Part shown: positions 47,331-58,889 of the stretch, one piece after another
Layout: each line of letters opens with the position of its first letter
How positions within the stretch are numbered: position 1 is the first letter of the stretch
Source: Palaemon carinicauda
Lineage: Eukaryota; Arthropoda; Malacostraca; Decapoda; Palaemonidae
Length of the DNA: 64,000 nucleotides
Reading direction: 5' to 3'
Assembly (NCBI RefSeq): GCF_036898095.1
Contig: NC_090751.1
Coordinates: 89,500,883 to 89,564,882, forward strand
Translations under genes and position numbers: made by a program
Notes under the pieces: generated by a model
What the model was told of the DNA's origin: nothing
What the model saw: only the letters and a program-made list of their open reading frames with translations
Databases searched by the model: none

Positions 47331-48198
47331 TTGAATCAATGATCAGGCTAAACTATTTATGAGTAACATTACTAAAGTAACTAGCGATATAATAATTAAA
47401 GCAATTAAGTCATGAAGACTGAACATGGCTACAATAGCTATGATACAGCTTAAGATTTGAGAATGTTGGTTATCGAATTTCCACTCGCCAAAAAGCAAAT
47501 TAATTTAAATCCTAGGAACACCCCCAGTTAGAAACTAGAATGATTTAATCAAATATTGGAAAAAGGAAGTAAAAAAAAACCTGTTGATGGGTGCTTTCAA
47601 CTACTGTACTGTACAAGTGAAAAAAAATATTTTGAAATAGTTTTGAGAATAGCTTAAGACATTCTTGTATTCGATTATTTTGCCAAAATTGATTAATTTT
47701 GTTTCCTCTTCCCTGTTGTAAACAACACGGCTTGATGTGATTAATTTTTATTTAAGTCTTATGTAGTGGTTTTCTGTCAAGATTTTTTTCTTTTATTATT
47801 TTTTATGCTGTACATGTTTACGGTAAATTATTACTCGTCAATACTGATCTTTGATGCTTATCTATATTTTATATGGTGGGTTTTATACCTAAGAAGTTTA
47901 TTGAGCAAATTAATAAGCTTTTCGTCATTTTCATACAATGTATGCTCATCATATCGTCATAAAAGTTTTACTTCGGCTTTTCACTTTACAGCATTTGTGC
48001 ACAAACACCTATCAGGTTTCATCTATTTAGTTTTTCCATAATTTCCTGGAGCTTTCTTGCTGTGTTTTTAAAGTATGGTTGTTTAAATATGCTTCGCTAG
48101 AGAAATTTCTCCTCTTCAGTAAGCAAATTTACTTTTAAAGCAGAAAGTAAACAGAAAATAAAATTTGTAATATCTTCTGTCATCTGTTTAATCTTATA
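47331..48198. other. Intronic AT-rich DNA, nothing recognised
   Basis: AT-rich, with poly-T encoded Phe-rich chance frames (47766-48041). No exon or element supported. Confidence 0.55.
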
Positions 48199-48563
48199 TT
48201 TTAAACACAAGACTTACCTGGTGGTTATATATATAGCTTACGTCCCTGACGTCACGGCAGGAAATTCAAAACTCGCGCCAGTTGCCGATTGGATAGCCAG
48301 GTGGGCTACGTGCCCGCCTCTAGCGAGGTACCTAGAAACCATTCCATCGGTATTCATATCTTCCCTGCCGCCGCTAGCAGTAACATTGGTTGGATATTCT
48401 CCTCGCTTTTTGACTGATTATTGCTGTCCCTTTGGTGAAGTACAATAATTCTGGTTTTTTGACTCTCGCTTGATTGGATTTTCATTTGGATACTCTAGTT
48501 ATATGTTTGGATATTGATATTTTGACCCTTGCTTGTATTTGATCTCTCTTACAAAGTTCAAAA

Positions 48564-51303
48564 TGGCCACCCCCTCTGGTAGTTTTAGGGTGTGTGCTAG
48601 TGGGTGTGTGCTAGTGGGTGTAAGACCCGATTATCAAAGGCCTCCATTGATCCTCATTCACTCTACTTAAATGTAGAGGTAAAGTTTGTAAACTTGATGA
48701 TAAGTGTGACGAAGGCCTTATTTTGTCTGATCACGAGTGGCTGGATTTCGATCGCTATATGCGAAAGTTAGCAAGAGATAGGGTAAGACATAGTTCTCAT
48801 TCTTCTAAAGATTTTTCCTCTTCCCATGTCACTGTTCCTATTCCTTCCCCTATAGTGGTAGTTCCTGATCCCACTATGACTACCGCTGATGAACCAACAC
48901 TTAAAGATATGATGTTGGGTATGAAGGTAGAGTCTATCGCTGCGGATAGAACGCAGTTAATGGCTGATGTTAAACAGCTGAAAAGTGAAAGTGCTAGAGG
49001 TGCAGTGAGTGTTATTAGTGCTGTGGAGGGTGCGCCTGCTCGGGCTTGTCGTTCTCCTAGTCCTAGACCTCTTCCAGGCTCCCCAACCCCTGGGAGAAGG
49101 AATGTCGAAAGAGGAAAGGAAATGAGAGGCTTTAGCTCCCGAGCAGACATCCCCTCGAGCGTTCCTGTTGACGTTTCCCAGGACGTTCACCCTTACCATA
49201 GTAAAGGTGAGGTTAAAGTGTTTGGCTCATCATCAGATGATGATATTCCTAAAAGAGGTTGGTGTCAAGCGTCCAGACCTCTTAAGAGGAAATTTGACCA
49301 GCGTCCTTCCAGGACATCACAAGCAGGCTATAGTCATTGGAGCAGCCCTGAACGCTTTTCGTCCTAGGAAAGCTCACCTTCTTAGCGTCTTGCTAGGACA
49401 TTAGATTCTGTTGAGAATCGTCCTGCTGTTGAGCAGTTATCTGAACCGGGCGTGACATTGATTCATGCTCCTCTGCCCCCTTCAAATTGGCTCTCGCCCG
49501 CTGGTGGCTAAGCGGTCTTTGAGCGGTGGAGAGGACGAGCTTGCGATTGACATTTCGCAAGCAGATTCTAATTTTAATATGTGTCCAGAAATGCAGCAGA
49601 AGCTTTCATCTTTCATAAAGAGCTACCAGAATACAGAAGCCTCCTCTCTAAACGCTAAATGGCGCAAGGGGGCGAGTGGGCAAAATCTTGTTGATCAAGT
49701 TTCTAAACGCGTTGAGCGTTCGGCGACGCATAGCGATGAACGTGACGTTAATCGTACTACACGTGAGGTTGAACGTTCTGCCTTTCAGGAAGTCGAGCGT
49801 CCTCCTAATCGAGGTGCTGTTCATGCACTTAGCAGTGATACTGATCATCCTACTACGAGCGCTTTCAAGCGTTCAGCAAGGCGCGATGTCAAGCGTACTC
49901 TTGAGTGTTCTTGTTTAACTAAGCAGGACGTTGTGCTTCCTTTTGTTCGTAAAGCCGAGCGTCCTCCAGGACGTGACGTCGAACGTGATGTCGGGCGTCC
50001 TCCCATCGAGCGTTCACAAGAATGCGAGCGGCCTCCCGTCGAGCGTTAACAAAAACGTGAGCGTCCACCCACCGAGCGTTCATCAGAACGCGAGCGTCCT
50101 CCTGGGCATGACGTCAAGCGTTCTTCCATCGAGCGTCCTCCAGGGCACGAGCATCCTCTGGGACGTAACATCGAGCGTCCTCCTGTACGCGATGTAGAAC
50201 AGCAAACATCCAGACAGGACGTTTAACAAAACACAATACTACTTAGCTCTGATTGCACGGATCGCGAGCGTTCCGAGGAGTGTCAAGGGTCTTTGTCGGA
50301 GGAAGAAGCTGATGTTCCTCTTTCGCCTACCGAGCCCTTTGAGGAGTTATCTGAAGAGGAAAAGTCTTTTCGTCCTTCGGTAGACTTAAAGAAGCTCATG
50401 AAGATTTTTCATAGTGATTTTCCTGAGTCTTTAGTTCCCGTGGCTCCACGATTGCCCCCATCGGAATTCACTCTAGGGAAGCCTAAGAAGAAGTCTCTGT
50501 TCACTAGAATGGTGCTCTCTCATTCATCAAAAAGAGCACTTAAACTGATGGGAGACTGGATGAGATCCAAGAAGGATCAAGGGAAAGCAGCCTTCGCGTT
50601 TCCCCCTACTAGATTGGCATCTAGGTCCAGTACAGTATATGGTACGATACGGGAGAAGTTCTCGGCTTGGGAGTTCCTGCCTCTGGCCAGGGAGACTTCT
50701 CAAGCCTGGTAGATTCTCCCCGTAGATCGGCCATGAGGAAGACCAAGGTTTTTTGGTCTACCTCTGAATTGGACCATTTGCTCAAAGGTTTCTTTAGAGC
50801 CTTTGAGGTATTTAACTTCCTTGATAGGACTCAGGGGCCTTGGGCAAGAAGGTTGCTACGCTCAAAGAAGGGGACTCTTCGAGCTTAATCCATGTCATGT
50901 CCTGCATGGATAAGACGTTGCGAGACGGGGCAAATGAGTTGGCAGCAATTTTTACCGCAGGCATCCTCAAGAAGAGAGCCCAGTTGTGTTCATTTCTGTC
51001 GGTAGGGGTTACTCTCTTTCAGAAATCTGAATTGTTGTATGCTCCGCTGTCGTCATCTCTGTTCCATAAGATCTTATTAGGGAAATTTCTTCCTCGTTAA
51101 CGCAGAAGGCCACTCAAGACCTAGTCTCGAAGACGGCAAGGAAAGTGGTGCCATCATCTTTCGTTAGCTGCAAACTTAAAGAAGTTACTCCTTTTCCAAA
51201 GTTTTCCCATCCCTTTCGAGGAAAGCCTTCCGTTAGAAGTAACTTTAAATCAGATGGAAGGGGAACTAAGAAAAGAGGACCCATGACAGGGCGAAGCAGA
51301 GTC
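48564..51303 (+). pseudogene. Copy E gag-like region with VERPP repeats
   Basis: A start at 48564 reads MATPSGSFRVCASG, followed by a tandem duplication of GGTGTGTGCTAGTG and a frame change. A cysteine-rich DPHSLYL...GKVCKLDDKC block precedes the long frame 48723-49367 (SDHEWLDFDRYMRKLARDRV). From 49465 to about 50220 the frame is a chain of eight-residue repeats of the type VERPPGRD, with stops near 50047 and 50222. The tail (50293-51303) has SVDLKKLMKIFHSDFPESLV and LASRSSTVYGTIREKFS and is split over three frames. Not functional as it stands. Confidence 0.7.
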
Positions 51304-51305
51304 TG

Positions 51306-52060
51306 ACTGCTTTCGCCTTCAGGCAGTAGGAGCCAGACTACTCACCTTCTGGCAGGCAGGGGAGAAGATGGGTGCAGATCTTTGGTCAGTCCGACTTCTA
51401 AAGAAGGGCTACAGGATTCCTTTTATAAAGCAACCTCCTTTAAGGTTAACCCCAGTGGATCTCTCTCCCAGGTACAGGGAGGAATTAAAGAGGCAACCAT
51501 AGGGGACTATAGAAAGAGTACAGGACTGGCAGTCACCAGGCTTTTACAACCGCCTTTTCTTGGTTTCCAAGAACTCGGGGGGGGGGGGGGGGGGGGATCG
51601 CGTCCAGTTCTAGACGTAAGTGCTCTCAACGGCTTTATCCAGAAGACAAAGTTCTCAATAGAGACGTCGAAGTCAGTGCTTGCAGCGGTAAGGAAAGGCG
51701 GCTGGATGGTCTCACTGGACCTCCAGGATGCTTATTTCCACATCCCGATTCATCTGAGATTCAAGCACTTTCTGAGATTCGTATTCTAGGGAGAGGTCTT
51801 TCAGTTTTGAGCCCTGTGTTTTGGCGTCAACACCGCCCCACAAATTTTTATGAAGTTTATGCTCAATGTAGCAAGGATTCTTTACTCAAGAGGCATCAGA
51901 GCCTCCCTGTACCTAGACGTTTGGCTTCTAAGAGCTCGCTCTCAAGATTGCTGCCTGAAGGATCTTCAGACAACATTGAAGTTGACAGAAGAATTGGGTC
52001 TTCTGGTCAACAAAGACAAATGTCTGAAACCATCACAAGAGATTCTATATTTAGGAATGA
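51306..52060 (+). pseudogene. Copy E reverse transcriptase, interrupted
   Basis: Frames read LWSVRLLKKGYRIPFIKQPP, SPGFYNRLFLVSKN, a run of about 18 G at 51579-51596, RPVLDVSALNGFIQKTKFSI, MVSLDLQDAYFHIPIHLRFK, then (after stops at about 51789 and 51807) CFGVNTAPQIFMKFML and ASLYLDVWLLRARSQD. The catalytic YxDD box reads YLDV, so the second aspartate is lost. The palm order is that of DIRS1-like RT. The G run and the stops break the reading. Confidence 0.85.
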
Positions 52061-53030
52061 TGATTCGGAGTAGAGTTTTTCAGGCTTTTCCGTCTCTCTT
52101 AAGGACAGAGCAAGCCCTTCAGAAAATACGTGCGTTCCTAGGAGAGCAAAGGTGTTCTGCGAGGAAGTGGATGAGTCTGTTGGGGACTCTCTCCTTGTTA
52201 GAACAGTTTGTCTCTCTGGGAAGACTGAATCTTCGACCACTCCAATTTCACCTCAACTCTTACTGGAACAGGGAGAAGGATTTGGAGAAGGTGTGTATTC
52301 CTGTTATGGAGTCAATGAGACGTTGCCTTCAGTGGTTGAACGACCCAATCAAGTTTCAGGAAGGTTGCTCATTAGAGCTGAAGAGCCCAGACCTTGTGTT
52401 GTGTTCCGACGTCTTGGACTATGGGTGGGGAGCAACACTGGGCAAACTGGAAGTGTCGGGGTTGTGGACGGGAATTCAGAAGTCTTTCTACATAATTCAA
52501 AAGGAGCTGCCAGCAGTTCTTTTGGCCCTGAAGAACTTCGAAGAGTCAGTCCGGAACAAGGTAATACAAGTCAATGCCGACAACACCACAGCATTGGCCT
52601 ACATTGCCAAACAAGGAGGAACGCACTCAATTTCCCTTTACGAGACGGCAAGAGTTCTGCTCATCTGGGCAAAGGAAAGGCAGGTGATTCTACTTACAAG
52701 GTTCTTTCAAGGGGAAAAGAATGTTTTGGCAGACAGTCTCAGCAGGAAAGGACAAGTCCTATCCACAGAGTGGACTCTACACCTAGAAGTGTGCAAAAGT
52801 CTGTGGAAGCTTTGGGGTCGCCCTTACATAACCTGTTCGCGACCTCAAAGACCAAGAGGCTAGAGATATATTGCTCCCCAGTGCCAGATCTTGTAGTAGT
52901 ACACACAGACGCATTCCTGCTAGATTGGTCAAATCTATATGTGTACGCTTTTCTGCCTTTCAAAATCCTGTACAAAGTGCTACAAAAGTTTGTAACAAGG
53001 GAAGGGACCAGAATGACCTTGATATCCCCC
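52060..53030 (+). pseudogene. Copy E RT thumb, RNase H and start of Dam-like domain
   Basis: Part of a 337-codon open frame (51850-52863). It contains KLTEELGLLVNKDKCLKPSQ, LYLGMMIR, the RNase H blocks LVLCSDVLDYGWGATLGK (aspartate), IIQKELPAVLLALKNF (glutamate), VNADNTTALAYIAKQGG (aspartate) and EKNVLADSLSRKGQV (fourth site). RNase H looks intact. The Dam-like part continues in another frame (YCSPVPDLVVVHTDAFLLDW, then YVYAFLPFKILYKVLQKFV) after about 52850. Confidence 0.85.
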
Positions 53031-54241
53031 TTCTGGCCCTCAAGAGAATGGTTCACAGAGGTACTGGAATGGATGGTGGACACTCCCAGAAGCCTCCCTT
53101 TGCGAGTAGATTTACTCAAACAACCCCACTTGGTAAGACACCATCAAAGTCTCAAAAGTCTTTGACTAACTGCCTTCAGACTATCGAAAGACTCACAAGA
53201 GCTAGAGGCTTTTCGAAGGAGGCAGCTAGAGCGATTGCAAGAGCTAGAAGGTCTTGAACCATCAGAGTCTATCAATCCAAGTGGGAAGTTTTCAGGGAAT
53301 GGGGCAGGGTCAACTCTGTTTCCTCTTCCAGTACCTCTGTAGCTCAAATTGCTGACTTCCTTTTATTCCTGAGAAGGAAACGAAGTTTTTCTACATCAAC
53401 TATCAAGGGATACAGGAGTATGTTGGCGACTGTATTCAGGCACAGAAACCTGGACCTTTCAAATAATAAGGATCTACAAGAACTAATGAAATCCTTTGAG
53501 ACAACAAAGCAACGGCACCAAGATTCACCAGCTTGGAATCTGGATGTTGTTTTAAAATTTCTGATGAGTGACAGGTTTGAACCCCTGCACTCTACATCTC
53601 TGAAGGATCTCACGATGAAAACCCTTTTCTTGGTTAGTCTGGCAACAGCCAAGATGGTTAGTGAAGTCCATGCATTCAGTAGAAATATGGGTTTTCAGGA
53701 TAATAAAGCGATCTGCTCATTACCGTTGTTCTTTCTCGCTAAGAATAAGCGCCCTTCCCAACCTTGGCCTAAGGCCTTTCAGATTTTGCACCTGGCGGAC
53801 GTGGTTGGAAATGAATTAGAGAGAGTTTTATGTCCAGTAAGAGCCCTCAAGTTTTACTTAGACAGAAAGAAAAAGTTAAGAGGCAAGTCGGAAGCACTGT
53901 GGTTCTCGGTGAAGAAACCCTCCTTGCCAATGTCTAAGAATGCCCTGTCATACTTTATCAGACTTTTAATTAAAGAGGCTCATTCTCATTGCAGTGAGGC
54001 AGACTTTAGTCTTTTAAAGGTCAAGACTCACGAAGTGAGAGCTGTGGCAACCTCGGTGGCATTCAAACAAAATCGTTCGTTGCAAAGCCTTATGGACACA
54101 ACCTTCTGGAGAAGAAAATCTGTGTTTGCTTCACACTATTTGAAAAATGTTCGGACTCTATATGAGGACCGATACACTCTGGGACCGTTTGTAGCAGCAG
54201 GTACAGTGGTGGGGGAAGAAGCCACCACTACTTTCCTATAA
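53000..54241 (+). pseudogene. Copy E tyrosine recombinase, nearly complete
   Basis: The N-terminal part (MTLISPFWPSREWFTEVLEW, then IERLTRARGFSKEAARAIAR) is in two frames with a stop near 53258. The core is a clean 273-codon frame, 53420-54241: LMKSFETTKQRHQDSPAWNL, LKDLTMKTLFLVSLATAKMV, LCPVRALKFYLDRKKKLRGK, KTHEVRAVATSVAF (HxxR), FWRRKSVFASHYLKN (tyrosine). The first catalytic arginine, present as KRV in copy D and HRV in copy F, is methionine here (KMV). The enzyme is therefore expected to be inactive despite the open frame. Confidence 0.85.
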
Positions 54242-54599
54242 TCCTAATACCTTTTCTCCTCTTGGAACTTTTTTTTGGTGTTTTTATGGTTGTCTTGTGG
54301 AGATTGCGACAGTATTCCGCAATCATTGATTTGTCAGGTGGTCTATTTTGTTCCTTCAGAGCGCCTCGGAAATGGGTATTAGAGGAGGCTCTGTCACAGA
54401 GGTGTGTGATGACCGGTTGGCAGCTCCTAGGGATCTTCAGCCCTCTGAGAGGACCGCTGGATCTCAAGGAAAGCAGACATAATGAGGCAGAGTATCATTG
54501 AAGTCAGCTTCCTTATCAGGTACGAACCCTTAAGTTTGTTTTGTATTTAAACTCTTAAGCAGAATTCCAACTATATTGGCTCTCTCTAACCCTCCACCA

Positions 54600-54712
54600 A
54601 AGGTGTTAATCAGCTATATATATAACCACTAGGTAAGTCTTGTGTTTAAAAATTTTATTTTCATTCTAAAATAAATTTTTGAACATACTTGCCTGGTGGT
54701 TATATAATTAAA
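54600..54712. repeat. Copy E internal complementary region
   Basis: The first part, ACCACTAGGTAAGTCTTGTG, is the reverse complement of the left tip near 48200-48225. The second part, ATACTTGCCTGGTGGTTATAT, written here as ATACTTGCCTGGTGG, is the reverse complement of the right tip at 54880-54905. They are joined through an AT-rich stretch. This is the ICR expected of DIRS elements. Confidence 0.85.
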
Positions 54713-55199
54713 ATCCCCCCTCCTCCCCTCTAGAGACTAGAGGCATGGAAGATAAGGATACCGATGGAATGGTTTCTAGGTACCTCGCTAGAGGCGCGCA
54801 TGTAGCACACCTGGCTATCCAATCGGCGATTGGTGCAAGTTTTGAATTTTCTGCCGTGACGTCAGGGACGTATGCTATATATATAACCACCAGGTAAGTG
54901 TTAAAAAATTTATTTTTAAATATAAAACTTACCCGCTGGTTATATAAGAATGGCTAACGTCCCTGGACGCCTCGGTAGGAAATTCAAAATCTCGCGCGGC
55001 ATATCTGCGATATGCCAGGTGTACACTAGTGCCCTCACGGTACAACAGGTAGAACTATACCCAACCTCTTCAGATTTTCCCTGCCGCTATGGCGGTCGGT
55101 TCTATTGGATATTCTCTCTCGCTTTTTTCTCTGTTTGGACGTTATTTGGTGATATATTAACGTTTTTTGAGTATAGGCTTTCACTTTCTTATTTTATTT

Positions 55200-56089
55200 G
55201 AACTGTGATCACGTATTTATAACTTGAAAGGTAAGATTAAAAGGTTTTTTCGACCTATTTTAAACCTCACGAAAGCATAGGACGAAAGGTAAACATCTCG
55301 TCCATTGATGACGTCACAGCCTTATGTCGTAGGCTATAAGTCCGACTTGCTTTTACAAAGAATTGTAAGTGAATACTTTCTTTTGAAATATTAAGTTATA
55401 AATTTAATTAAAGGATTATTAATCTAAGGAACTTTTATCCTTTTAATAGTTTTCTTGAGGTAATCTTCAATCTGTTTGCAAAGATTAACTAGCGTTCAGT
55501 TGTTACGCAGTTATCAGTATTGTTACAATAGTATAATATTTCATAGAGATTTTTATGAATAGTACATCATTCTTACTTTTCAAGTTTTTTAGTTGTACTA
55601 TATAAAAGGAACATTTTATTTTTAAATTAATTGATCCTGTCAGTATTTTTCCTTAGTCAGAGATTAAAGGAAGTTAAATTTCGCTTAATGTTAATACGAA
55701 TCAATGTAGAGCACGATTTTATGTATCGTTGTTTCCTTAGTGGAATACTAAGTATGTTTGTATATTAAGTGTAAATGCTCCAATAAATCGAGTGATGATT
55801 CATCTCTTATTGGAATTCCTTAATTTAAGGGTTTATTTTATTTTATAAATATTATACCTATTAAGGTAATATTTAATGTTTAATATTTAATTTTCTCTGC
55901 ATTTATATGGGATTCAGTGACTTTTCATTCCCATTTGAACGATTGGGAGAATTGTAAGTCTCAATTTAAGAGTTCATTTCATTTGAGAGAACTTATACTT
56001 TAGTTTTCAAATGATTGTGAAACTTTCTTTTTAACAAAGAATAGAATGAAAATTTTAGTGTTAAATTATGCAGTGAATTTTATTCAGTA
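55200..56089. other. AT-rich segment inside copy F
   Basis: No coding frame and no similarity to copy E by eye. It holds a TGACGTCA palindrome at 55309-55316. It could be a long 5' UTR specific to this subfamily, or an inserted AT-rich fragment. Confidence 0.5.
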
Positions 56090-57120
56090 GAGTACTTCTG
56101 TTCGGACCTGTCGTTATCCTATTCTTAGACCTCTGTCAAGCTCCCGGGAGGGGAGAAGTTAAGTCGAACGACGAAAGGAATCGAGAGGGTGGCCTAGCGC
56201 TTTACTTTTAAGACCTGAACAGAAGTCCTCTTGAGTGCAGAACGCTCACCCTCGTTATATATAGAGCGAGGTATTGAATGTTGTCAAATATTATACGCGC
56301 TTTTCAGGCGCTAAGCTGAAAACAAAATTAGATTCGTTCTGCGTATTTACGTTTCAAACCACAGCTCTCGTTGATGATACAGTCTTATCTACCGGCTGTT
56401 GACGGTGAGCCTGGGCGTTAGTCTTCGGTGGTAGACCCGTTGTCGCACAGGCGTCCTGTTGTCTCTGGGACCGGCGTGATATCGCACAGGCGGTCTCCCA
56501 GTTTCACTGTTCAGCGGCATGTCGATGTAGATTTGTCTCGGCAGAGCTCTGTTTCACAGCAACTATTAAAAGAAGCAGACAGTCGATTGTCAGTTTAAGC
56601 TTGATGATGTTCGCCAAATGGCAGGCGCGAGGCGCAAGCAGAGCCTGAGCGGAAGCGTGACGAGGCTCAGAAGTTGATTAATGAAGGCGCTGAGTGTCGG
56701 CGGCAGCGCCAGGCAGGCGGCAAGCGCCAGCGTGGCGACCCACGCCAGTCAGGTCACGAGTGGGCAAAGTGCCAGCGCGAGCAGCGGCGGTAGCGAGAAT
56801 ATCACGTGAGTGCGGCGCGCCAGGACGAGGCGGAGCCCCAGCGCCAGCTAAATTTATTCTATTATAAAATCAATTGTGACAGCAAACCAAGGCTAGTGGC
56901 TGTCAATTGGATGTGGATATGGAACAATGCAAGCGCGCCCATGTTACCACTGATGTGCCTGCATAGCTCCAATCTCTGATTTGTTAGAAGTAGACCCGGA
57001 TGAGGTTCTTTCTCACGAGGATCAATTGGAGAATATCTCGGAGAGAGAGAGGAAGAGAAACCACCTCAACATCCGGGGGGGAGGGGGGGATGTCTCTCTC
57101 TTAAGGAATGCAGGCAATGA
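56090..57120 (+). pseudogene. Copy F first gag remnant
   Basis: Resembles copy E gag from about 49040 on: CCTGTCGTTATCC...TAGACCTCTGTCAAGCTCC, then AAAGGAATCGAGAG. A GC-rich stretch (56600-56840) has repeated GGCGCAAGC/GCGCCAG motifs encoding Arg/Gln-rich peptide. No frame of useful length. Confidence 0.5.
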
Positions 57121-57309
57121 AGCACGATAACTTTGCACCACCCCCCTTTTTTCTTCCTCTCTTCTCCCTCAAGAGTTGGTCAAAGACACAGGTTTTGGTG
57201 TCTAAATCAGCAAGAAAGTTTCTGTATACTTTTTCTCTAAACCGCACAGACAACAGTAGGATCCAGAAAACTACTACTAGCGAGCCTGGGAGAGAAGAGG
57301 AGCAGACCT

Positions 57310-57713
57310 TTGGTCCTTGATATTACTAAAGGATGTATGCGAAGTCTTTTTTCCTAGTGAAACCTCCTTTATTAGGTACTCCGATAGACCTCTCTGCCAA
57401 ATACAGAGAGGAGCCAAAGAGACAGGCTAAGCAACATCAAATGTCTCTCTTTTTGGAGAGGGAGGCTATTGTCTGGTTTTGGATGTCACTGCTCTCAACG
57501 CCTTCATTCAGAAGACAAAGTTCTCCATGGAGACATCAAAATCAGTCCTTACAGCGGTAGGAAAGGTCCACTGGATGGTCTCTTTAGACCTCCAGGATGC
57601 TTACTTCCACATCCTCATCCATCCGAACTTCAAGCAATATCTGAAGGTTCATGTATAGGAGGAAGTTGTCCAGTTTTGGGGTCTTTGTTTCGGTCTAAGC
57701 ACCACCCCTCAAA
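57310..57713 (+). pseudogene. Copy F reverse transcriptase piece
   Basis: Frames read FLVKPPLLGTPIDLSAKYRE, then TALNAFIQKTKFSMETSKS, MVSLDLQDAYFHILIHPNFK and CFGLSTTPQI, like copy E 51420-51850. The sequence stops abruptly after TTPQI near 57713 and jumps back to gag-like sequence. The YxDD box is absent. Confidence 0.7.
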
Positions 57714-58888
57714 TAGAGGGTACGTCTGTTAGGACCTGTCGTTCTTCTAATCCATAGACCTCTTCCAAGGAATGTCGACTTTAAACTTTTTCCAAGCTCC
57801 TTATCCCCTGGGAGAAGGAATGTCTAACGACAAAGGAAACGAGAGGCTTTAGCTCCCGAGCAGACGCCACCTTGAGCATACCTATTGATGCTTCCCAGGA
57901 CACTCGCCTTCATCATAGGTAAGGTAAAACTTATTAGTCATCTTCGGATGACGCAGCGCCCAGACAAGGCTGGCGTCAATTTCCAGACCTCTGAAGAGGA
58001 AGGTGGACACGGTCAATCAGCATCCTATCATGACACCGCAAGCTTCTGGTTGTAGTCTTTGGAGCAGTCCTGAGCGTTTTTTCTTTCTACCGAAGAAAAC
58101 TCTTACCAAACATCCTTTAAAGATGTCGGCAACTGTCAAATAATGTCCAACTCACCCAGTTGCAGGACAGTTGTCTGAGCCTAGCATGACATCGGTTCAT
58201 GCTCCTTCTCCACTGTCAAACTAGTTATCGTCTTCTGGACGCTCTGCGTGTTTTTTAAACGGTGTAGAAAGAGAGCTTGTGATAGACGTGACGTCTGCTG
58301 TACCACAACAGGTTGATCCTATTTTTATTATGCTGCTAGATATGCAACAGAAGCTCTCTTCGCTCATGCTAGTTTATCAGCCTGCGAACAACTAAAGAAT
58401 AGCAGGCCTGGACCCTGAGTGTCTGGTAACTTCACACCTGGACACCAAGTGTAGTGAGGCTACTAGTCGAGATGTTCTTTATGACGAACGTCTTTACAAC
58501 TCCCTAGTTAAATGTCGTATTTTAGCCATTTTAACCCAAGGAGTCAAGCAGACAGACGTGACGTCGAACGTCCACCTAACGGGACGTCGAGCTTCCAGCG
58601 GAACATGACGTCCTGCAGGACGCGACGTCGAGCGTCCAGCAGGACGCGACGTCGAGCGTCCAGCAGGACGCGACGTCGAGCGTCCAGCAGGACGCGACGT
58701 CGAGCGTCCAGCAGGACGCGACGTCGAGCGTCCAGCAGGACGCGACGTCGAGCGTCCAGCAGGACGCGACGTCGAGCGTCCAGCAGGACGCGACGTCGAG
58801 CGTCCAGCAGGACGCGACGTCGAGCGTCCAGCAGGACGCGACGTCGAGCGTCCAGCAAGACGCGACGTCGAGCGTCAAACAGCTCGTG
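57714..58888 (+). pseudogene. Copy F second gag remnant with 24-bp minisatellite
   Basis: Resembles copy E 49040-49990: CCTCTTCCAAGGAATG, TTATCCCCTGGGAGAAGGAA, GAGAGGCTTTAGCTCCCGAG, GAACATGACGTC. It ends with ten 24-bp units plus a partial (58621-58876). The frame matching the VERPP repeats of copy E reads DVERPAGR per unit. A shift just upstream puts the surrounding open frame out of step, so it reads RRRASSRT instead. Confidence 0.65.
58621..58876. repeat. 24-bp minisatellite, 10 units plus a partial
   Basis: Unit CGCGACGTCGAGCGTCCAGC followed by AGGA, repeated ten times without change except one base near 58858, then a 16-base partial. The unit length of eight codons keeps all three frames open on both strands, which explains the several overlapping open frames here. 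Contains the palindromes GACGTC and CGACGTCG. Confidence 0.95.
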
Positions 58889-58889
58889 A

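Larger units (their letters stand above)
48199..54915 (+). mobile_element. DIRS1-like retrotransposon copy E (best preserved frames)
   Basis: The left terminal repeat (about 48199-48420) is the reverse complement of about 54715-54915. Shared blocks include CCAGGTGGGC/GCACACCTGG, CTAGCGAGGTACCTAGAAAC and CCTGACGTCACGGCAG. The ICR lies at about 54600-54710. Both terminal repeats hold a complete TGACGTCA (48247-48254, 54857-54864). The right tip reads AGGTAAGTGTTAAAAAATTT and runs straight into the left tip of copy F. Order: gag, RT, RNase H, Dam-like domain, recombinase, ICR. A different family from A/D, shared with F. Confidence 0.9.

Noticed and set aside
58621..58876. Regular short repeats that could suggest a CRISPR array
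   Set aside because: Units are contiguous 24-bp copies without unique spacers, lie in a eukaryotic retroelement gag region, and correspond to eight-codon peptide repeats.
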